From NCBI RefSeq assembly GCF_019602855.1, contig NZ_CP080766.1, positions 1,302,001 through 1,366,000 of the forward strand: 64,000 nucleotides of DNA, written 5' to 3'. This DNA comes from Cupriavidus pinatubonensis. Lineage in GTDB: Bacteria > Pseudomonadota > Gammaproteobacteria > Burkholderiales > Burkholderiaceae. The position numbers were made by a program, and so were the translations under genes. Below, piece by piece: positions 1 to 10,323 of the stretch. Below the pieces are notes generated by a model. That model was not told where the DNA came from. It worked only from the letters and a program-made list of their open reading frames with translations, and ran no database searches. Every line of letters begins with the position of its first letter. Positions within the stretch are counted from its first letter, which is position 1.

Positions 1-563
1 GGAACAGCGCGAATGCGCCCAGCAACGCCATCACCGCCAGATGCCCGTAGGCGCTGAATGCCGCAAGAATGACATCGACAAAATCGCTGAATACCACGCC
101 GATGAGCAGCGCCGCACCTGCCCATACCAGCGCGCCGAGGGCGTCATAGAACAGGAACACCGGCAGCGGCGTAGCGGTCATGCCAGCCATGGCGGTGGAC
201 AACGCACCGGCGCCGGGCAGCAGTTTGGCGAATACCAGCGAACGCGGCCCCACACGAAGATAGAGCGACTGGGTCTGGCGAATGCATGTATCCGGCGACA
301 TCGACACCTTGCAGATCGTGCGCAGCATCGGCTGGCCCAGCCGGCGGCCTGCGAAATACCAGGCGGTATCTGCGATCAGGCAGGCCGCAATGACGGCTGC
401 CAGGACCGCCCCAATCGACGGGCCGGTTTCTTGGACGCCCAGCGCACCGGCCACGAACAGCATCGGATACGCCGGAATCGGCAGCCCTGCCTGTTCCGCC
501 AGTACGTTCAGGAATACCAGCATCAGCCCATGGTGTTCCAGCATGGTCTGCAACTCGCCCACA
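1..563 (-). CDS. DedA family membrane protein (partial, C-terminus outside window)
   Basis: Integral inner-membrane protein of the DedA/SNARE-associated family (family roles: membrane lipid homeostasis, proton-motive-force maintenance). The frame opens at a GTG preceded by GGGAGA about 7 nt upstream and reads MGELQTMLEHHGLMLVFLN, then the family hallmark of an acidic residue and prolines near the first helix (AEQAGLPIPAYPMLFVAG). Further on it has GRRLGQPML and FAKLLPGAGALSTAMAGMT, which fit the conserved G-x-x-R-x-P loop region loosely. Several hydrophobic helices follow. The gene runs off the left edge, so at least a few dozen C-terminal residues are missing. It lies downstream of the response regulator on the same strand, 127 bp away. 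The family call is firm; the substrate is unknown. Confidence 0.8.
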
Positions 564-690
564 GCCGTCTCCCTGTCCAGTCTCGAGCATTGATCAGACC
601 GACAGTGTGCCAGCGCCGGTGTCGCCTTGCACGCGCGCCGTCTGCACGGGATATTCAAATTCCCTGAGCCTGCGCCACCGGCAACGACTG

Positions 691-1320
691 CTACTGGACC
701 AACCGGCAGCGGCGGGCGAAATCCACCAGTTCCACGAGCGAGCTGACCTGCAGCTTGGTCATGATGCGGGCCTTGTAGCTACTGACGGTCTTGTTGCTGA
801 TAAACAGTTCGCCGCTGATGGTCTTGTACGAGAGGCCACGCGCCAGCATCTTGAGCACGACCAGCTCCTTGTCGGACAGGCGGCGCAGGTTCTCGTCGTC
901 GCCGCACAGCACGGGGCCGGGCGAGCCGCGCCGCGCCAGCGCCGGGAATACCGTGTAGCCGGCCAGTACCGATTCCACCGAGCGCAGGATTTCCCGGATG
1001 TCCTGCGTCTTGCTGACGAAACCCTGCACGCCAGCCTGCCACGAGCGCGACACGAACACCGCCGGATCGAGCGCCGTCACGACCAGGATGCGTACCGGAG
1101 GGTGAATGTCGCGCACCCTTGTCGCCACATCGAGCCCGCCGATGCGCGGAATGTCGAGGTCGAGCATCACCAGTTCCGGCTTGTGCTGGCGGACGGCCTC
1201 GATCGCGCACTGGCCGTTGTCGGCTTCAAGAATATGCTCCACGCCGAGCAATTGCGAAAGCTGCGATTTCATCACCAGCCGCAACGCGGGGTGATCATCG
1301 ACGATCAGGACGGTAGCCAT
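691..1320 (-). CDS. LuxR/NarL-type response regulator (BvgA/EvgA-like)
   Basis: Two-domain transcription factor of 209 aa. The receiver domain (about 1-120) has the acidic pair at residues 8-9, the likely phospho-acceptor Asp54 in LDLDIP, the Thr in VVTALD and the Lys in GFVSKT. The C-terminal GerE helix-turn-helix (about 143-205) reads LSDKELVVLKMLARGLSYK. The length is typical of BvgA/EvgA-like regulators. No sensor kinase is adjacent within the window, so the partner is either beyond the left edge or encoded elsewhere. It is divergent from fusA across 367 bp that carry a tandem 14-bp repeat close to its start, a possible autoregulatory array. The target genes cannot be read from the sequence. 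Confidence 0.88.
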   Translation of the reverse strand: MATVLIVDDHPALRLVMKSQLSQLLGVEHILEADNGQCAIEAVRQHKPELVMLDLDIPRIGGLDVATRVRDIHPPVRILVVTALDPAVFVSRSWQAGVQGFVSKTQDIREILRSVESVLAGYTVFPALARRGSPGPVLCGDDENLRRLSDKELVVLKMLARGLSYKTISGELFISNKTVSSYKARIMTKLQVSSLVELVDFARRCRLVQ

Positions 1321-1396
1321 GCTTGCCTGTCTGTTCCTCTGTATCGGTATCGGTCAGGAATGCGTCGGGCGCCGGGCGACCGGCAACCGCGGGATA

Positions 1397-1448
1397 GGAA
1401 ACGTGCATTCGGAAACGCGCATTGGGAAACGCAGATCGGGAACGCGAA
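1397..1448. repeat. Tandem 14-bp repeats upstream of the response regulator
   Basis: Three head-to-tail copies of a 14-mer starting GGAAACG (1397-1410, 1411-1424, 1425-1438), followed by a degenerate fourth copy beginning GGAACGCGAAAC. Read on the minus strand they give CGTTTCC repeats. They start 77 bp upstream of the response-regulator start codon, in the space it shares with fusA. They could be a response-regulator binding array; this is inference from position and spacing. Confidence 0.6.
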
Positions 1449-1687
1449 ACACAAGCGGGAAAGTATAGGCAGGCACCGCCGTCGCGGCTTGGAGAGAACT
1501 CTGCTTCAGGGCGAAGCAATTTCCTTGCGTTCTTTGGGCAGATTCGTCTTCAGATTCGCGGAATTGCTACCTAAAGTCGGTCGGCCGCGCGCCGGTTCGA
1601 CGGCCTGCCCCTTCCGATTGCAGGGGAAAACGCGCTTGTGCGACAGGTGCTACTCTATTTCATTGGTGTCATCCAGGAGAGACCACC

Positions 1688-3793
<2,106 letters not shown>

Positions 3794-3813
3794 CGAACTG
3801 CCATGGCTCTGAC

Positions 3814-3844
3814 AAAGGCCGCGAATACATCGCGGCCTTTTTTT
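3814..3844 (+). terminator. Rho-independent terminator of fusA
   Basis: An 11-bp perfect stem (AAAGGCCGCGA / TCGCGGCCTTT) with a 5-nt loop is followed by further T residues, 20 bp after the fusA stop. It also separates fusA from the convergent DUF1338 gene. Confidence 0.93.
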
Positions 3845-3851
3845 CTTGCCG

Positions 3852-4871
3852 TCAGACAGCCGCCGTCATCTTGAAAATCCCCTGCGCATTGCCAGCATCA
3901 AACCCGAGGTCAACACGCGGGCTGGCTGCAGGCGCATCGGCAAAGCGGTCACGCGTGATGAACTCGTAGAACGAACCCGGCACATCGCGCTCTACCGTCT
4001 CGCCTTGCGCGCCAATGAACTGGCGCCGCACCGTATCAGCACGGAACGCGGTCTGCTTCACGCGGCCACTGCCCGAGACCTCCACCTTGTCCTTCATCGG
4101 CCGGCCCAGCGCTTTTTGCTGTTCAGACAGCGCGAACACGTCGTCCACGCGATCGGTGGCGTGGTTGAAGGCGTTGCCTTCGGTGGCAATCCACGCCATC
4201 TCGGCCGATTCCCGCAGCAGCGTTTCGTAGTCCGCCAGTCTCGGGACACCATGCTGGCGCTCGAAGCAAGGCACGAGCAGGCCGATCAGTTCGGCGCCGT
4301 CAGCTACCGCCAGCACGCCATCCCGATCCAGTTGCCACAGCAGCGTCTGGGCACGCGGCGTCAGCGGATCGGCGGAGTTGCCGGTCACGCGGCCAACCGC
4401 CTCGCGGAAGGCGTCGCTGAAGCGTTCCGGGTGGAACTCGCTCACAAAGAACTGCGCGATCCCTTCGGGCGCGTCGGCATGGGCATAGGAGCGTCCCGTC
4501 ATGCTGATGCGATCCAGCGGATAGTTGCCGTTCAGCCGATAGCCGAGCGGACGCAGGATGCGCGTGAACGCGGCCTCGCCCTCGGGCAGCGCGCCATTGT
4601 CGCGCCACTTCACCGTGCGCAGCGCGCCGTGATCGAACACCACCTTGCCGCCGGTCGCGGCGACGTCATCGGTATAGGCACATCCGGTCGGCACGCGGTC
4701 CAGGATGCCGGCGAACAGCACCATGTTCAACGCCTGCGCAATCTCGGCACGCGTGGCGCGGCCTTCGGCATCGGACGGCAGGCCGTCGGGCACGCTGACG
4801 AGCGACAGCAGGTGGCGGGTTCGGGATTCACCGAGGTTAGCGGACAGCAGCGTGGCGATATTCGGGTGCAT
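3852..4871 (-). CDS. hglS: DUF1338 2-oxoadipate dioxygenase/decarboxylase (HglS-like)
   Basis: 339-aa protein of the DUF1338 family. A characterised member, Pseudomonas putida HglS, converts 2-oxoadipate to D-2-hydroxyglutarate in D-lysine catabolism using Fe(II). The family H-x3-R signature is visible as FDHGALRTV (His81, Arg85 here). The two other expected metal ligands are plausible in FNHATDRVDDV (His) and PGSFYEFITRD (Glu). The frame stays open upstream into the neighbouring LysR, so the start was placed at the ATG at 4871, which gives MHPNIATLLS. It is transcribed divergently from a LysR gene 160 bp away, which is the likely regulator. The family call is strong; the exact substrate here is inferred. 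Confidence 0.85.
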   Translation of the reverse strand: MHPNIATLLSANLGESRTRHLLSLVSVPDGLPSDAEGRATRAEIAQALNMVLFAGILDRVPTGCAYTDDVAATGGKVVFDHGALRTVKWRDNGALPEGEAAFTRILRPLGYRLNGNYPLDRISMTGRSYAHADAPEGIAQFFVSEFHPERFSDAFREAVGRVTGNSADPLTPRAQTLLWQLDRDGVLAVADGAELIGLLVPCFERQHGVPRLADYETLLRESAEMAWIATEGNAFNHATDRVDDVFALSEQQKALGRPMKDKVEVSGSGRVKQTAFRADTVRRQFIGAQGETVERDVPGSFYEFITRDRFADAPAASPRVDLGFDAGNAQGIFKMTAAV

Positions 4872-4943
4872 GGTGATTGGGGGAGGGCAGGAATTTGCCG
4901 GGGCAGCATAGGACCGGCACGGTGACGCGACAAGCGCGGAATC

Positions 4944-4959
4944 CGCACAACATTGTGCG
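4944..4959. promoter_or_regulatory. Inverted repeat between hglS-like gene and LysR gene
   Basis: CGCACAA-CA-TTGTGCG, with perfect 7-bp arms, lies in the 160-bp divergent region, 73 bp from the hglS-like start and 73 bp from the LysR start. It is a reasonable operator for the adjacent LysR protein. No footprint is implied. Confidence 0.5.
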
Positions 4960-5031
4960 TGCCGCGCACGAAGTGCCGCCCCGGCAGCAGGCGCTATACT
5001 GAGCGCCCCCGCGCCGTCCGCAGTCATTCCC

Positions 5032-5940
5032 ATGAGAAACGACATCCCCAACCTTGGCGCGCTGCAGGCCTTCGAGGCTTCGGCGCGGCTCGGCAGCTTC
5101 ACGCGTGCGGCCGACGAACTGGCGCTTACGCAAAGCGCCGTGGGCCGGCAGGTGGCGATGCTGGAGCAACGGCTGGGCGTGGCGCTGTTCTCGCGCGTGC
5201 GCCGGCGCCTGGTGCTGACCGACACGGGCCGCGAGTATGCGGCCCGCATCCGCCGCCATCTGGATCATCTTCAGCGCGATACGCTCGAAATCACCGCTGG
5301 CCGCGTCATGGGTTTCACGCTGGAACTCGCAGTCGTGCCCACCTTTGCCACGCAATGGCTGATTCCACGCCTGCCCGACTTTGCGCGGCGGCACCCTAAC
5401 ATCACCGTCAACCTGAGCGCCCGCTCGCAGCCGTTCTCGTTCCAGGAGTGCGCTTACGACGCCGCGATCTACTTCGGCGACCAGTTCTGGCCCGGCACGC
5501 GCGGCGGCATGATTTTCCGCGAAGGCGGCGTGGTGCCGGTCTGCAGCCCGGCGTTCCTTGAGAAGAACCCGGTCGCTGATGCCGCCACGTTCTCGCGTTG
5601 CCGCCACCTGCACCTCAGCACGCGCGCGCAGGCATGGCGCGACTGGTATGCCGTGCAGGGCTGGGACTACAGCATCGCCGCATCGCGCGGGCCGCGCTAT
5701 GAGCTGTTCACGATGATGACCGCCGCCGCCGCGGCCGGCCTCGGCATCGGCCTGGCGCCGCGGCTGCTGGTCGAGCGCGAACTGCGCAGCGGCGAACTCG
5801 TCGTGCCGGTCGAGCGCGTGCTGGATGAACAGCAGGGCTACTACTTTGCCTATCCCGAGGGCCGGCCGCCGTCGGAAGCACTCGAGGCGTTCCGCGAATG
5901 GGTCCTGGAGCTGCCGCGCGAAACGACTTCGGCGACGTAA
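5032..5940 (+). CDS. LysR-family regulator (GcvA-like)
   Basis: 302 aa with an N-terminal winged helix-turn-helix (about 8-67; ALQAFEASARLGSFTRAADEL then TQSAVGRQVAMLEQRLG) and a substrate-binding domain typical of the GcvA subgroup (VVPTFATQWLIPRLPDFARRHP). It faces the HglS-like gene across a short region containing a dyad, so it probably responds to a lysine-catabolic intermediate. That link rests only on gene arrangement. It ends 6 bp before the convergent dehydrogenase gene. Confidence 0.88.
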   Translation: MRNDIPNLGALQAFEASARLGSFTRAADELALTQSAVGRQVAMLEQRLGVALFSRVRRRLVLTDTGREYAARIRRHLDHLQRDTLEITAGRVMGFTLELAVVPTFATQWLIPRLPDFARRHPNITVNLSARSQPFSFQECAYDAAIYFGDQFWPGTRGGMIFREGGVVPVCSPAFLEKNPVADAATFSRCRHLHLSTRAQAWRDWYAVQGWDYSIAASRGPRYELFTMMTAAAAAGLGIGLAPRLLVERELRSGELVVPVERVLDEQQGYYFAYPEGRPPSEALEAFREWVLELPRETTSAT

Positions 5941-5946
5941 GCGCCC

Positions 5947-6825
5947 TCAGCCGAGCTGCGCCGTGCGCTGCTCCAACGCGCGGATCACGGCCGCCATGTC
6001 ATCCTGGCCGAGTCCCAGCGCTTCGGTCTCGCCGTACAGCGCATGGCAGACATCAAGCAGCGGCGATGCCATTCCCGCTGCCCTCGCGGCCTCGGTAACG
6101 AGCCGGCTGTTCTTCAGCACATCGGTAATGGCGGCCTGCACCGAGAAGTCGCGCGCGGCCAGCTTTGCCACCTTGATGCGCGACACATCGCTTGCCATCG
6201 GACTCGCATTGGCCACGGCCATGAAATGCGCCGGATCGAGCCCGTGGCGTTCAGCAAAATGCATGGCCTCCGCCAACCCGGTGACCATCGTGATCAGGAA
6301 CACGTTGACCGCAAGCTTCATCGTCAGCGCGTTCGGCACAGCGCCGCAGGAAATCGCCTCACGGCACATCGGCGCCAGCAGCGGCCGCACCTGCTCCATG
6401 GCTGCCGGGTCGCCCGCGAGCATGGCGACGAGCTGGCCGGCCTCCGCCGGCTTGCGCGAGCCCGACACGGGTGCTTCGACATACTGGCCGCCCGCCAGAC
6501 GGATGTCAGCCTCCAGCCCATGCGAGTACGCAGTCGAAGTGGTCCCCATATGCACGATCGTTCGTTCGCGAACCCGTGCGGCAAAGTCTGGCGTGCCGCG
6601 GCCCAGTGCCTCGTCGATGGCCCGGTCGTTCGCCAGCATCAGGATCACCACGCCGGCGCGAGTGAACACATCCGCCGGGCTGTCCGCCACCGCGGCGCCC
6701 GCCTCGACCAGAGGCTCGTATTTCCCGCCCGAGCGGTTCCACACCACCAGCGGCGTGCCGGCTCGCGCCAGGTTGAGCGCCATGGGCTGCCCCATGACAC
6801 CGAGTCCGATGAATCCCACCGCCAT
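5947..6825 (-). CDS. 3-hydroxyisobutyrate dehydrogenase-like NAD(P)-dependent oxidoreductase
   Basis: 292-aa beta-hydroxyacid dehydrogenase. It opens with the Rossmann motif [20 protein letters not shown]. The substrate-binding signature follows near residue 118 ([18 protein letters not shown]), and the catalytic Lys lies in a segment reading [13 protein letters not shown]. Family members reduce or oxidise 3-hydroxyisobutyrate, tartronate semialdehyde or succinic semialdehyde; the sequence does not decide which. It is divergent from an AraC gene 59 bp away, which suggests local control by that protein. Confidence 0.88.
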   Translation of the reverse strand: MAVGFIGLGVMGQPMALNLARAGTPLVVWNRSGGKYEPLVEAGAAVADSPADVFTRAGVVILMLANDRAIDEALGRGTPDFAARVRERTIVHMGTTSTAYSHGLEADIRLAGGQYVEAPVSGSRKPAEAGQLVAMLAGDPAAMEQVRPLLAPMCREAISCGAVPNALTMKLAVNVFLITMVTGLAEAMHFAERHGLDPAHFMAVANASPMASDVSRIKVAKLAARDFSVQAAITDVLKNSRLVTEAARAAGMASPLLDVCHALYGETEALGLGQDDMAAVIRALEQRTAQLG

Positions 6826-6884
6826 GTGCGTCTCCGGTTAGCGTTAGCATTGGTGCAAGCGTACAAAGCCATGCGGAGACTGTC

Positions 6885-7724
6885 TTGAACGATTGTGCAG
6901 GCGACAGCGGTGCGCCCCTGCGAAACCGCATGCGGTTCGGGCCCGGTGCAGCGGGCATCGAGCGTGCCGAGGCGCAGTTCCATGATCACGCGTTCGCCCC
7001 GCACCGCCACGCCACCTACGCCATTGGCATCACGCTGAGCGGCGTGCAGACATTCCGCTATCGCGGCGAAACCCGCCACTGCCTGCCCGGGGAATGCCAT
7101 ATCCTGCATCCTGACGAACTGCACGATGGCCGAGCCGGTACGCCCGAGGGCTTCGGCTACCGGATCGTCTATGTCGATCCGGCGCTGGTGCAGCAGGCGC
7201 TGGGCGGACGCGCGCTGCCTTTCGTGCCGGATCCGGTGGTCGGGACGGCGCGGATCGCGGAGTGCCTCGCCACCGGCGTATGGAACCTTGACGATGCCGT
7301 CGACGCGCTGAGCGGCGTGGATATCGTGGCGTCGGTCACGCAATTGCTGCTCGACGCCGCCGGGCACCCATCCGATGAACGCTCCCGCGCGCTGGCGCTC
7401 CCGGCGCTGATGCACGTGCGCGAGCTGATCATCGGCGACAGCCAGCGCGAACTCGACATGGAAGCGCTGGAACGGTCCGCGGGCCTCGATCGCTGGACTA
7501 TCGCGCGACAGTTCCGCGTGCTGTTCGGCACGAACCCGGGGCGCTTCCGTACGCAATGCCAGCTCGCCCGGGTGCGGGGTCTGCTGATGGAAGGCGCCTC
7601 GCTGAGCGCCGCCGCGATCGAGGCGGGATTCGCCGATCAGAGCCATATGACGCGGCAGTTCAAAGGCGCTTTCGGGGTGACGCCGGGAAGATGGGTGGAA
7701 GCGCTGTCTGGCAGGGCCGGCTGA
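6885..7724 (+). CDS. AraC-family transcriptional regulator
   Basis: 279 aa with an N-terminal cupin-like AraC ligand domain (HDHAFAPHRHATYAIGITLSG, about 33-50) and a C-terminal double helix-turn-helix (about 180-275; MEALERSAGLDRWTIARQFR and AAIEAGFADQSHMTRQFK). The start used is TTG at 6885, because GGAGAC lies 7 nt upstream of it; ATG at 6930 is the alternative and would lose 15 residues. The ligand is unknown. It is the probable regulator of the divergent dehydrogenase. Confidence 0.87.
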   Translation: MNDCAGDSGAPLRNRMRFGPGAAGIERAEAQFHDHAFAPHRHATYAIGITLSGVQTFRYRGETRHCLPGECHILHPDELHDGRAGTPEGFGYRIVYVDPALVQQALGGRALPFVPDPVVGTARIAECLATGVWNLDDAVDALSGVDIVASVTQLLLDAAGHPSDERSRALALPALMHVRELIIGDSQRELDMEALERSAGLDRWTIARQFRVLFGTNPGRFRTQCQLARVRGLLMEGASLSAAAIEAGFADQSHMTRQFKGAFGVTPGRWVEALSGRAG

Positions 7725-7771
7725 CCCAACACATGAGGATCCCCGTCCTCGCGAAAAAACCCAAAACTCAC

Positions 7772-7800
7772 TTGTAATGAGATCGATTCCCATTTACTAT
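7772..7800 (+). promoter_or_regulatory. Promoter overlapped by a Fur box
   Basis: A sigma70-like promoter with -35 TTGTAA (7772-7777), a 17-bp spacer and -10 TACTAT (7795-7800). The whole spacer is occupied by AATGAGATCGATTCCCATT (7776-7794), which agrees with the 19-bp Fur consensus of the AATGAGAATnATTCTCATT type at most positions. It points towards fur, whose start is about 400 bp downstream. Iron-dependent repression is inferred. Confidence 0.65.
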
Positions 7801-8197
7801 GTCATCACTGTCTGACGCAGCAACAACGCGATACAGACAATCCGGCTAACCTGGCACCGTCGCGGCACACGGCGTGAGCAGCGTGCCTGCCGGAAAGTAT
7901 TTCGGATCGTCGCCAGCAGGCGACATCCCGTTACCGACTTTTGTGGGGACCGCTCCGTAACGCGGAGCGTTTGGCAGTAGCCAGTCGCCGGATGGTCGGG
8001 AAAGCAACCAGACCCCGCTTTCCCGACCGCGTCATCCATCGACAAGCCAAGCCGCCTTTTTATTCCGCGCGCCGCCCAGCCGTTCCGGCACGGCGCCACG
8101 TCCGGGACGCACCGCAAGGGCGTTCCGGACGTCTTCCAGCCTGATTTCCACCGATTTTCGCGACGCCATTCCTGGATGGCGCCTGTAGCCACATGCC
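7801..8197 (+). other. Structured 5' leader or non-coding transcript upstream of fur
   Basis: There is no convincing coding sequence in these roughly 400 bases. They contain several hairpins: GTCGCC-AGCA-GGCGAC (7909-7924), a CGCTCCG/CGGAGCG stem near 7950-7968, and a perfect 12-bp stem (7994-8005 with 8017-8028, 11-nt loop). Only weak T runs follow these hairpins, so read-through into fur is possible. It may be an unusually long fur leader or a separate Fur-controlled RNA. Confidence 0.45.
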
Positions 8198-8638
8198 ATG
8201 CCAACTGTGATGTCCGATCCTGCCCACCTGAAGCGCGCTGGTCTCAAGGCGACGTCGCCGCGCATGCGCATCCTGGAGGTGTTCCGCACCAGCGACCGGC
8301 GCCATCTGAGCGCCGAAGACGTTTATCGCATCCTGCTCACGCAGGACGACGACGCCGGGCTGTCGACCGTGTACCGCGTGCTCAACCAGCTCGTGCAGGC
8401 CGAGATCGTGCTGCGCCACAGCTTCGAGTCGGATCATGCCGTGTTCGAGCTCAACGAGGGCGGCCATCACGACCATCTGATCTGCGTGAACTGCGGGCGC
8501 GTCGAGGAATTCCGGGACGAACGCATTGAGCAGCGCCAGCGCCAGGTGGCTGCCGACAACGATTTCGCGCTGCGTGAGCACATGCTGGTGCTGTATGGCA
8601 TCTGCCCGGCATGCCGGGCCGAACAACCGGCCGGCTGA
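8198..8638 (+). CDS. fur: Ferric uptake regulator Fur
   Basis: 146-aa metal-dependent repressor. The N-terminal winged helix ([19 protein letters not shown], then [11 protein letters not shown] at about 49-60) is followed by a dimerisation domain with the Fur metal-site signature [16 protein letters not shown] and a C-terminal CPAC pair, which suggests a structural Cys4 zinc site. It is close to standard Fur and not Zur or PerR, since it keeps AGLKxTxPR and the HHDHL block. The ATG at 8198 is used; ATG at 8210 ([11 protein letters not shown]) is an equally good start by alignment, and neither has a strong ribosome site. The Fur box 400 bp upstream suggests autoregulation. Many Cupriavidus genomes have more than one Fur protein, so this may be a paralog. 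Confidence 0.9.
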   Translation: MPTVMSDPAHLKRAGLKATSPRMRILEVFRTSDRRHLSAEDVYRILLTQDDDAGLSTVYRVLNQLVQAEIVLRHSFESDHAVFELNEGGHHDHLICVNCGRVEEFRDERIEQRQRQVAADNDFALREHMLVLYGICPACRAEQPAG

Positions 8639-8669
8639 CATGCACGGCGCGCCTTAGCAGGAGCCGATC

Positions 8670-8921
8670 ATGGACCGACTGACCAAGCCTCTGTCCGAAC
8701 TGAAGCGTTTGCTCAACCTGTGCCTGCGCCAGGAGCCGGGCTGCCAGGACTGCCAGCTACGTGCGCTGTGCGTGCACCAGCCGGACCACACCGGCTGCAA
8801 CTGGAGCGCCGAAGTCGATTTCCCCGAGCGCTCCGAGGCCGATGCCGTGCGCAACCTACGCCAGGCGCGCCGCGTGGTAACGCTGGTACGTGAGCGCTAC
8901 AACGTAGTGACCGGTGCCTGA
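8670..8921 (+). CDS. Small cysteine-containing hypothetical protein downstream of fur
   Basis: 83 aa, starting at ATG with AGGAG about 7 nt upstream, 31 bp after fur and probably co-transcribed. It has five Cys clustered at about residues 17-50 (LCLRQEPGCQDCQLRALCVH, then GCNWS), an arrangement compatible with a metal or Fe-S site. The C-terminal half is rich in Arg and helical (ADAVRNLRQARRVVTLVRER). I do not recognise the family. Its place behind fur makes an iron- or zinc-linked role plausible but unproven. Confidence 0.68.
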   Translation: MDRLTKPLSELKRLLNLCLRQEPGCQDCQLRALCVHQPDHTGCNWSAEVDFPERSEADAVRNLRQARRVVTLVRERYNVVTGA

Positions 8922-8924
8922 AGG

Positions 8925-9836
8925 TCAGCCACGCGCGGGTTCGGGCTGTGCCAGCGGCCTGGACGGCCGCAACACCAGCCACACTGCGGCACCGATCAGC
9001 GCGCCACCCGCCAGGTGCGCCCACGACAGCGATTCGTGCAGGAACAGCGCGCCCCAGACCATGCCGAACGGCGGGATCAGGAACGTGACCGTCAGCGAAC
9101 GCACCGGGCCGAGGTCGGCAATCAGCCTGTAATAGAGGATGTAAGCCAGCGCGGTGCATACCACGCCGAGGCCCAGCATGGCCGCCCAGACCCCGGCGCC
9201 CGCATCGGGCAGCGTGTTGTGCTGTGCCAGCGCGCCGACGCTGAACGGCAGCAGGAACAGCGTTGCCCCGATCAGGCTGCCGGCAGCGACGAGGCGGCTG
9301 TCCAGCCCGCCCCGCTCGGTGATCCACCGGCGCGTCAGGAACCCAGCCAGCCCATAGCATGCTGTGGCCACCAGGCAGGCCAGCGCCCCAAGCATCACAT
9401 GCACGGAAAACGCCACCGGACCGGTGCGCGTGAGTACCGCCACACCGGCAATGCCCAGCAACACACCCGCTGCCTTGGCCCGGGTCAGCCGCTCGGCAAA
9501 GAACAGCGCGCCGATCAGCACGCCCATCAGCGGCGTCATGGCATTGAACACTGCGGAATATCCGGCCGGCAGCCAGAGCGCCGCGACGGCATACATCACG
9601 AACGGAATCCCGGAGTTCACCACGCCGAGCATCAGGACGGCCGGCCATTTGCCGCGCATTTCCCAACGCAGGCCCAGCACTGGCAGGCAGGCGGCCAGCG
9701 TAACCGCACCGATCAGGACGCGCACGAAGGCGGTCGGGAATGGCCCGAGGATAGGGGCCCCGATACGGAGAAACAGGAAACTGGCGCCCCAGAGGGCGGC
9801 CAGCGATAACAGGCGGACGAGATCGGCAGGTTTCAT
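8925..9836 (-). CDS. EamA/DMT-family transporter
   Basis: 303-aa inner-membrane protein with about ten hydrophobic helices in two EamA repeats (about 5-140 and 150-290). Typical segments are AALWGASFLFLRIGAP at the N-terminus, YSAVFNAMTPLMGVLIGALFFAERL ending repeat one, and an equivalent PPFGMVWGALFLHESL in repeat two. This is the RhaT/YdcZ-type metabolite exporter superfamily; the substrate is unknown. The start is placed at MKPADLV (9836); ATG at 9854 is an in-frame alternative. It is convergent with the small Cys protein, 3 bp apart. Confidence 0.85.
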   Translation of the reverse strand: MKPADLVRLLSLAALWGASFLFLRIGAPILGPFPTAFVRVLIGAVTLAACLPVLGLRWEMRGKWPAVLMLGVVNSGIPFVMYAVAALWLPAGYSAVFNAMTPLMGVLIGALFFAERLTRAKAAGVLLGIAGVAVLTRTGPVAFSVHVMLGALACLVATACYGLAGFLTRRWITERGGLDSRLVAAGSLIGATLFLLPFSVGALAQHNTLPDAGAGVWAAMLGLGVVCTALAYILYYRLIADLGPVRSLTVTFLIPPFGMVWGALFLHESLSWAHLAGGALIGAAVWLVLRPSRPLAQPEPARG

Positions 9837-10090
9837 GATTTGGTGACTTGCCATCGGCATGGGCGGATTAGACGCCAGCACGAGGCCAAGCCGCAAGCTG
9901 TTTTCGGACGTCTCCATGGCCGCAGCAGGCTTTGATCTGCGCCTTCGAAATTGCGAATAAATCATCACAAAAATACGATTTTCTTGCGATTTAAGGCACC
10001 AATCCCACAATCAGGACGGTTGCACGCAATACGACCTTCCGAAAGCCTTACAGCGACACCCCTCGGTAGAGGGGGAAATACGTCAAGCAC

Positions 10091-10120
10091 GTGACAACGC
10101 CACTTCGATCAAACTAAAAT
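10091..10120 (+). promoter_or_regulatory. Sigma70-type promoter for a candidate small RNA
   Basis: -35 GTGACA (10091-10096) and -10 TAAAAT (10115-10120), each one base from consensus, are separated by 18 bp. A terminator lies only about 45-75 nt downstream, with no ORF between. Confidence 0.6.
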
Positions 10121-10126
10121 CTGGTC

Positions 10127-10195
10127 TGCGCCAGAGTTAATTGACCCCTCCGACGCATTCCCGACAAGCCGCCAGACTCTGGCGGCTTCTTTTTT
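10127..10195 (+). ncRNA. Candidate small RNA with terminator hairpin
   Basis: The predicted transcript is about 69 nt. It starts roughly 7 nt after the -10 box and ends in the T-run of a strong terminator. Between its start and the terminator is a C-rich stretch CCCCTCC (10145-10151), complementary to Shine-Dalgarno sequences and apparently single-stranded. No reading frame of useful length is present. It could instead be a short attenuated leader of the PadR-like gene that begins 129 nt after the T-run. Confidence 0.45.
10166..10195 (+). terminator. Rho-independent terminator
   Basis: AAGCCGCCAG / CTGGCGGCTT, a perfect 10-bp stem with a 3-nt loop, followed by C and six T residues. It points rightward, although no rightward gene lies within 1.2 kb upstream. 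This is what suggests the small RNA. Confidence 0.9.
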
Positions 10196-10323
10196 GCCGA
10201 AACGAGGCGCAAGCTATCAGTTCCGGCATGCCATGCCAGTTGTTGTGACCTCCGTGTCAGGCGCATGCATCACATTGCGCAACTTGCGTCAACCAGCTTT
10301 CCCCGTTCTGCGTTGCCTGCCAC

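Noticed and set aside
9990..10195. 6S RNA (ssrS) as identity of the candidate small RNA region
   Set aside because: The ends of the region are not complementary and no central-bubble architecture can be drawn; the transcript bounded by promoter and terminator is far too short.
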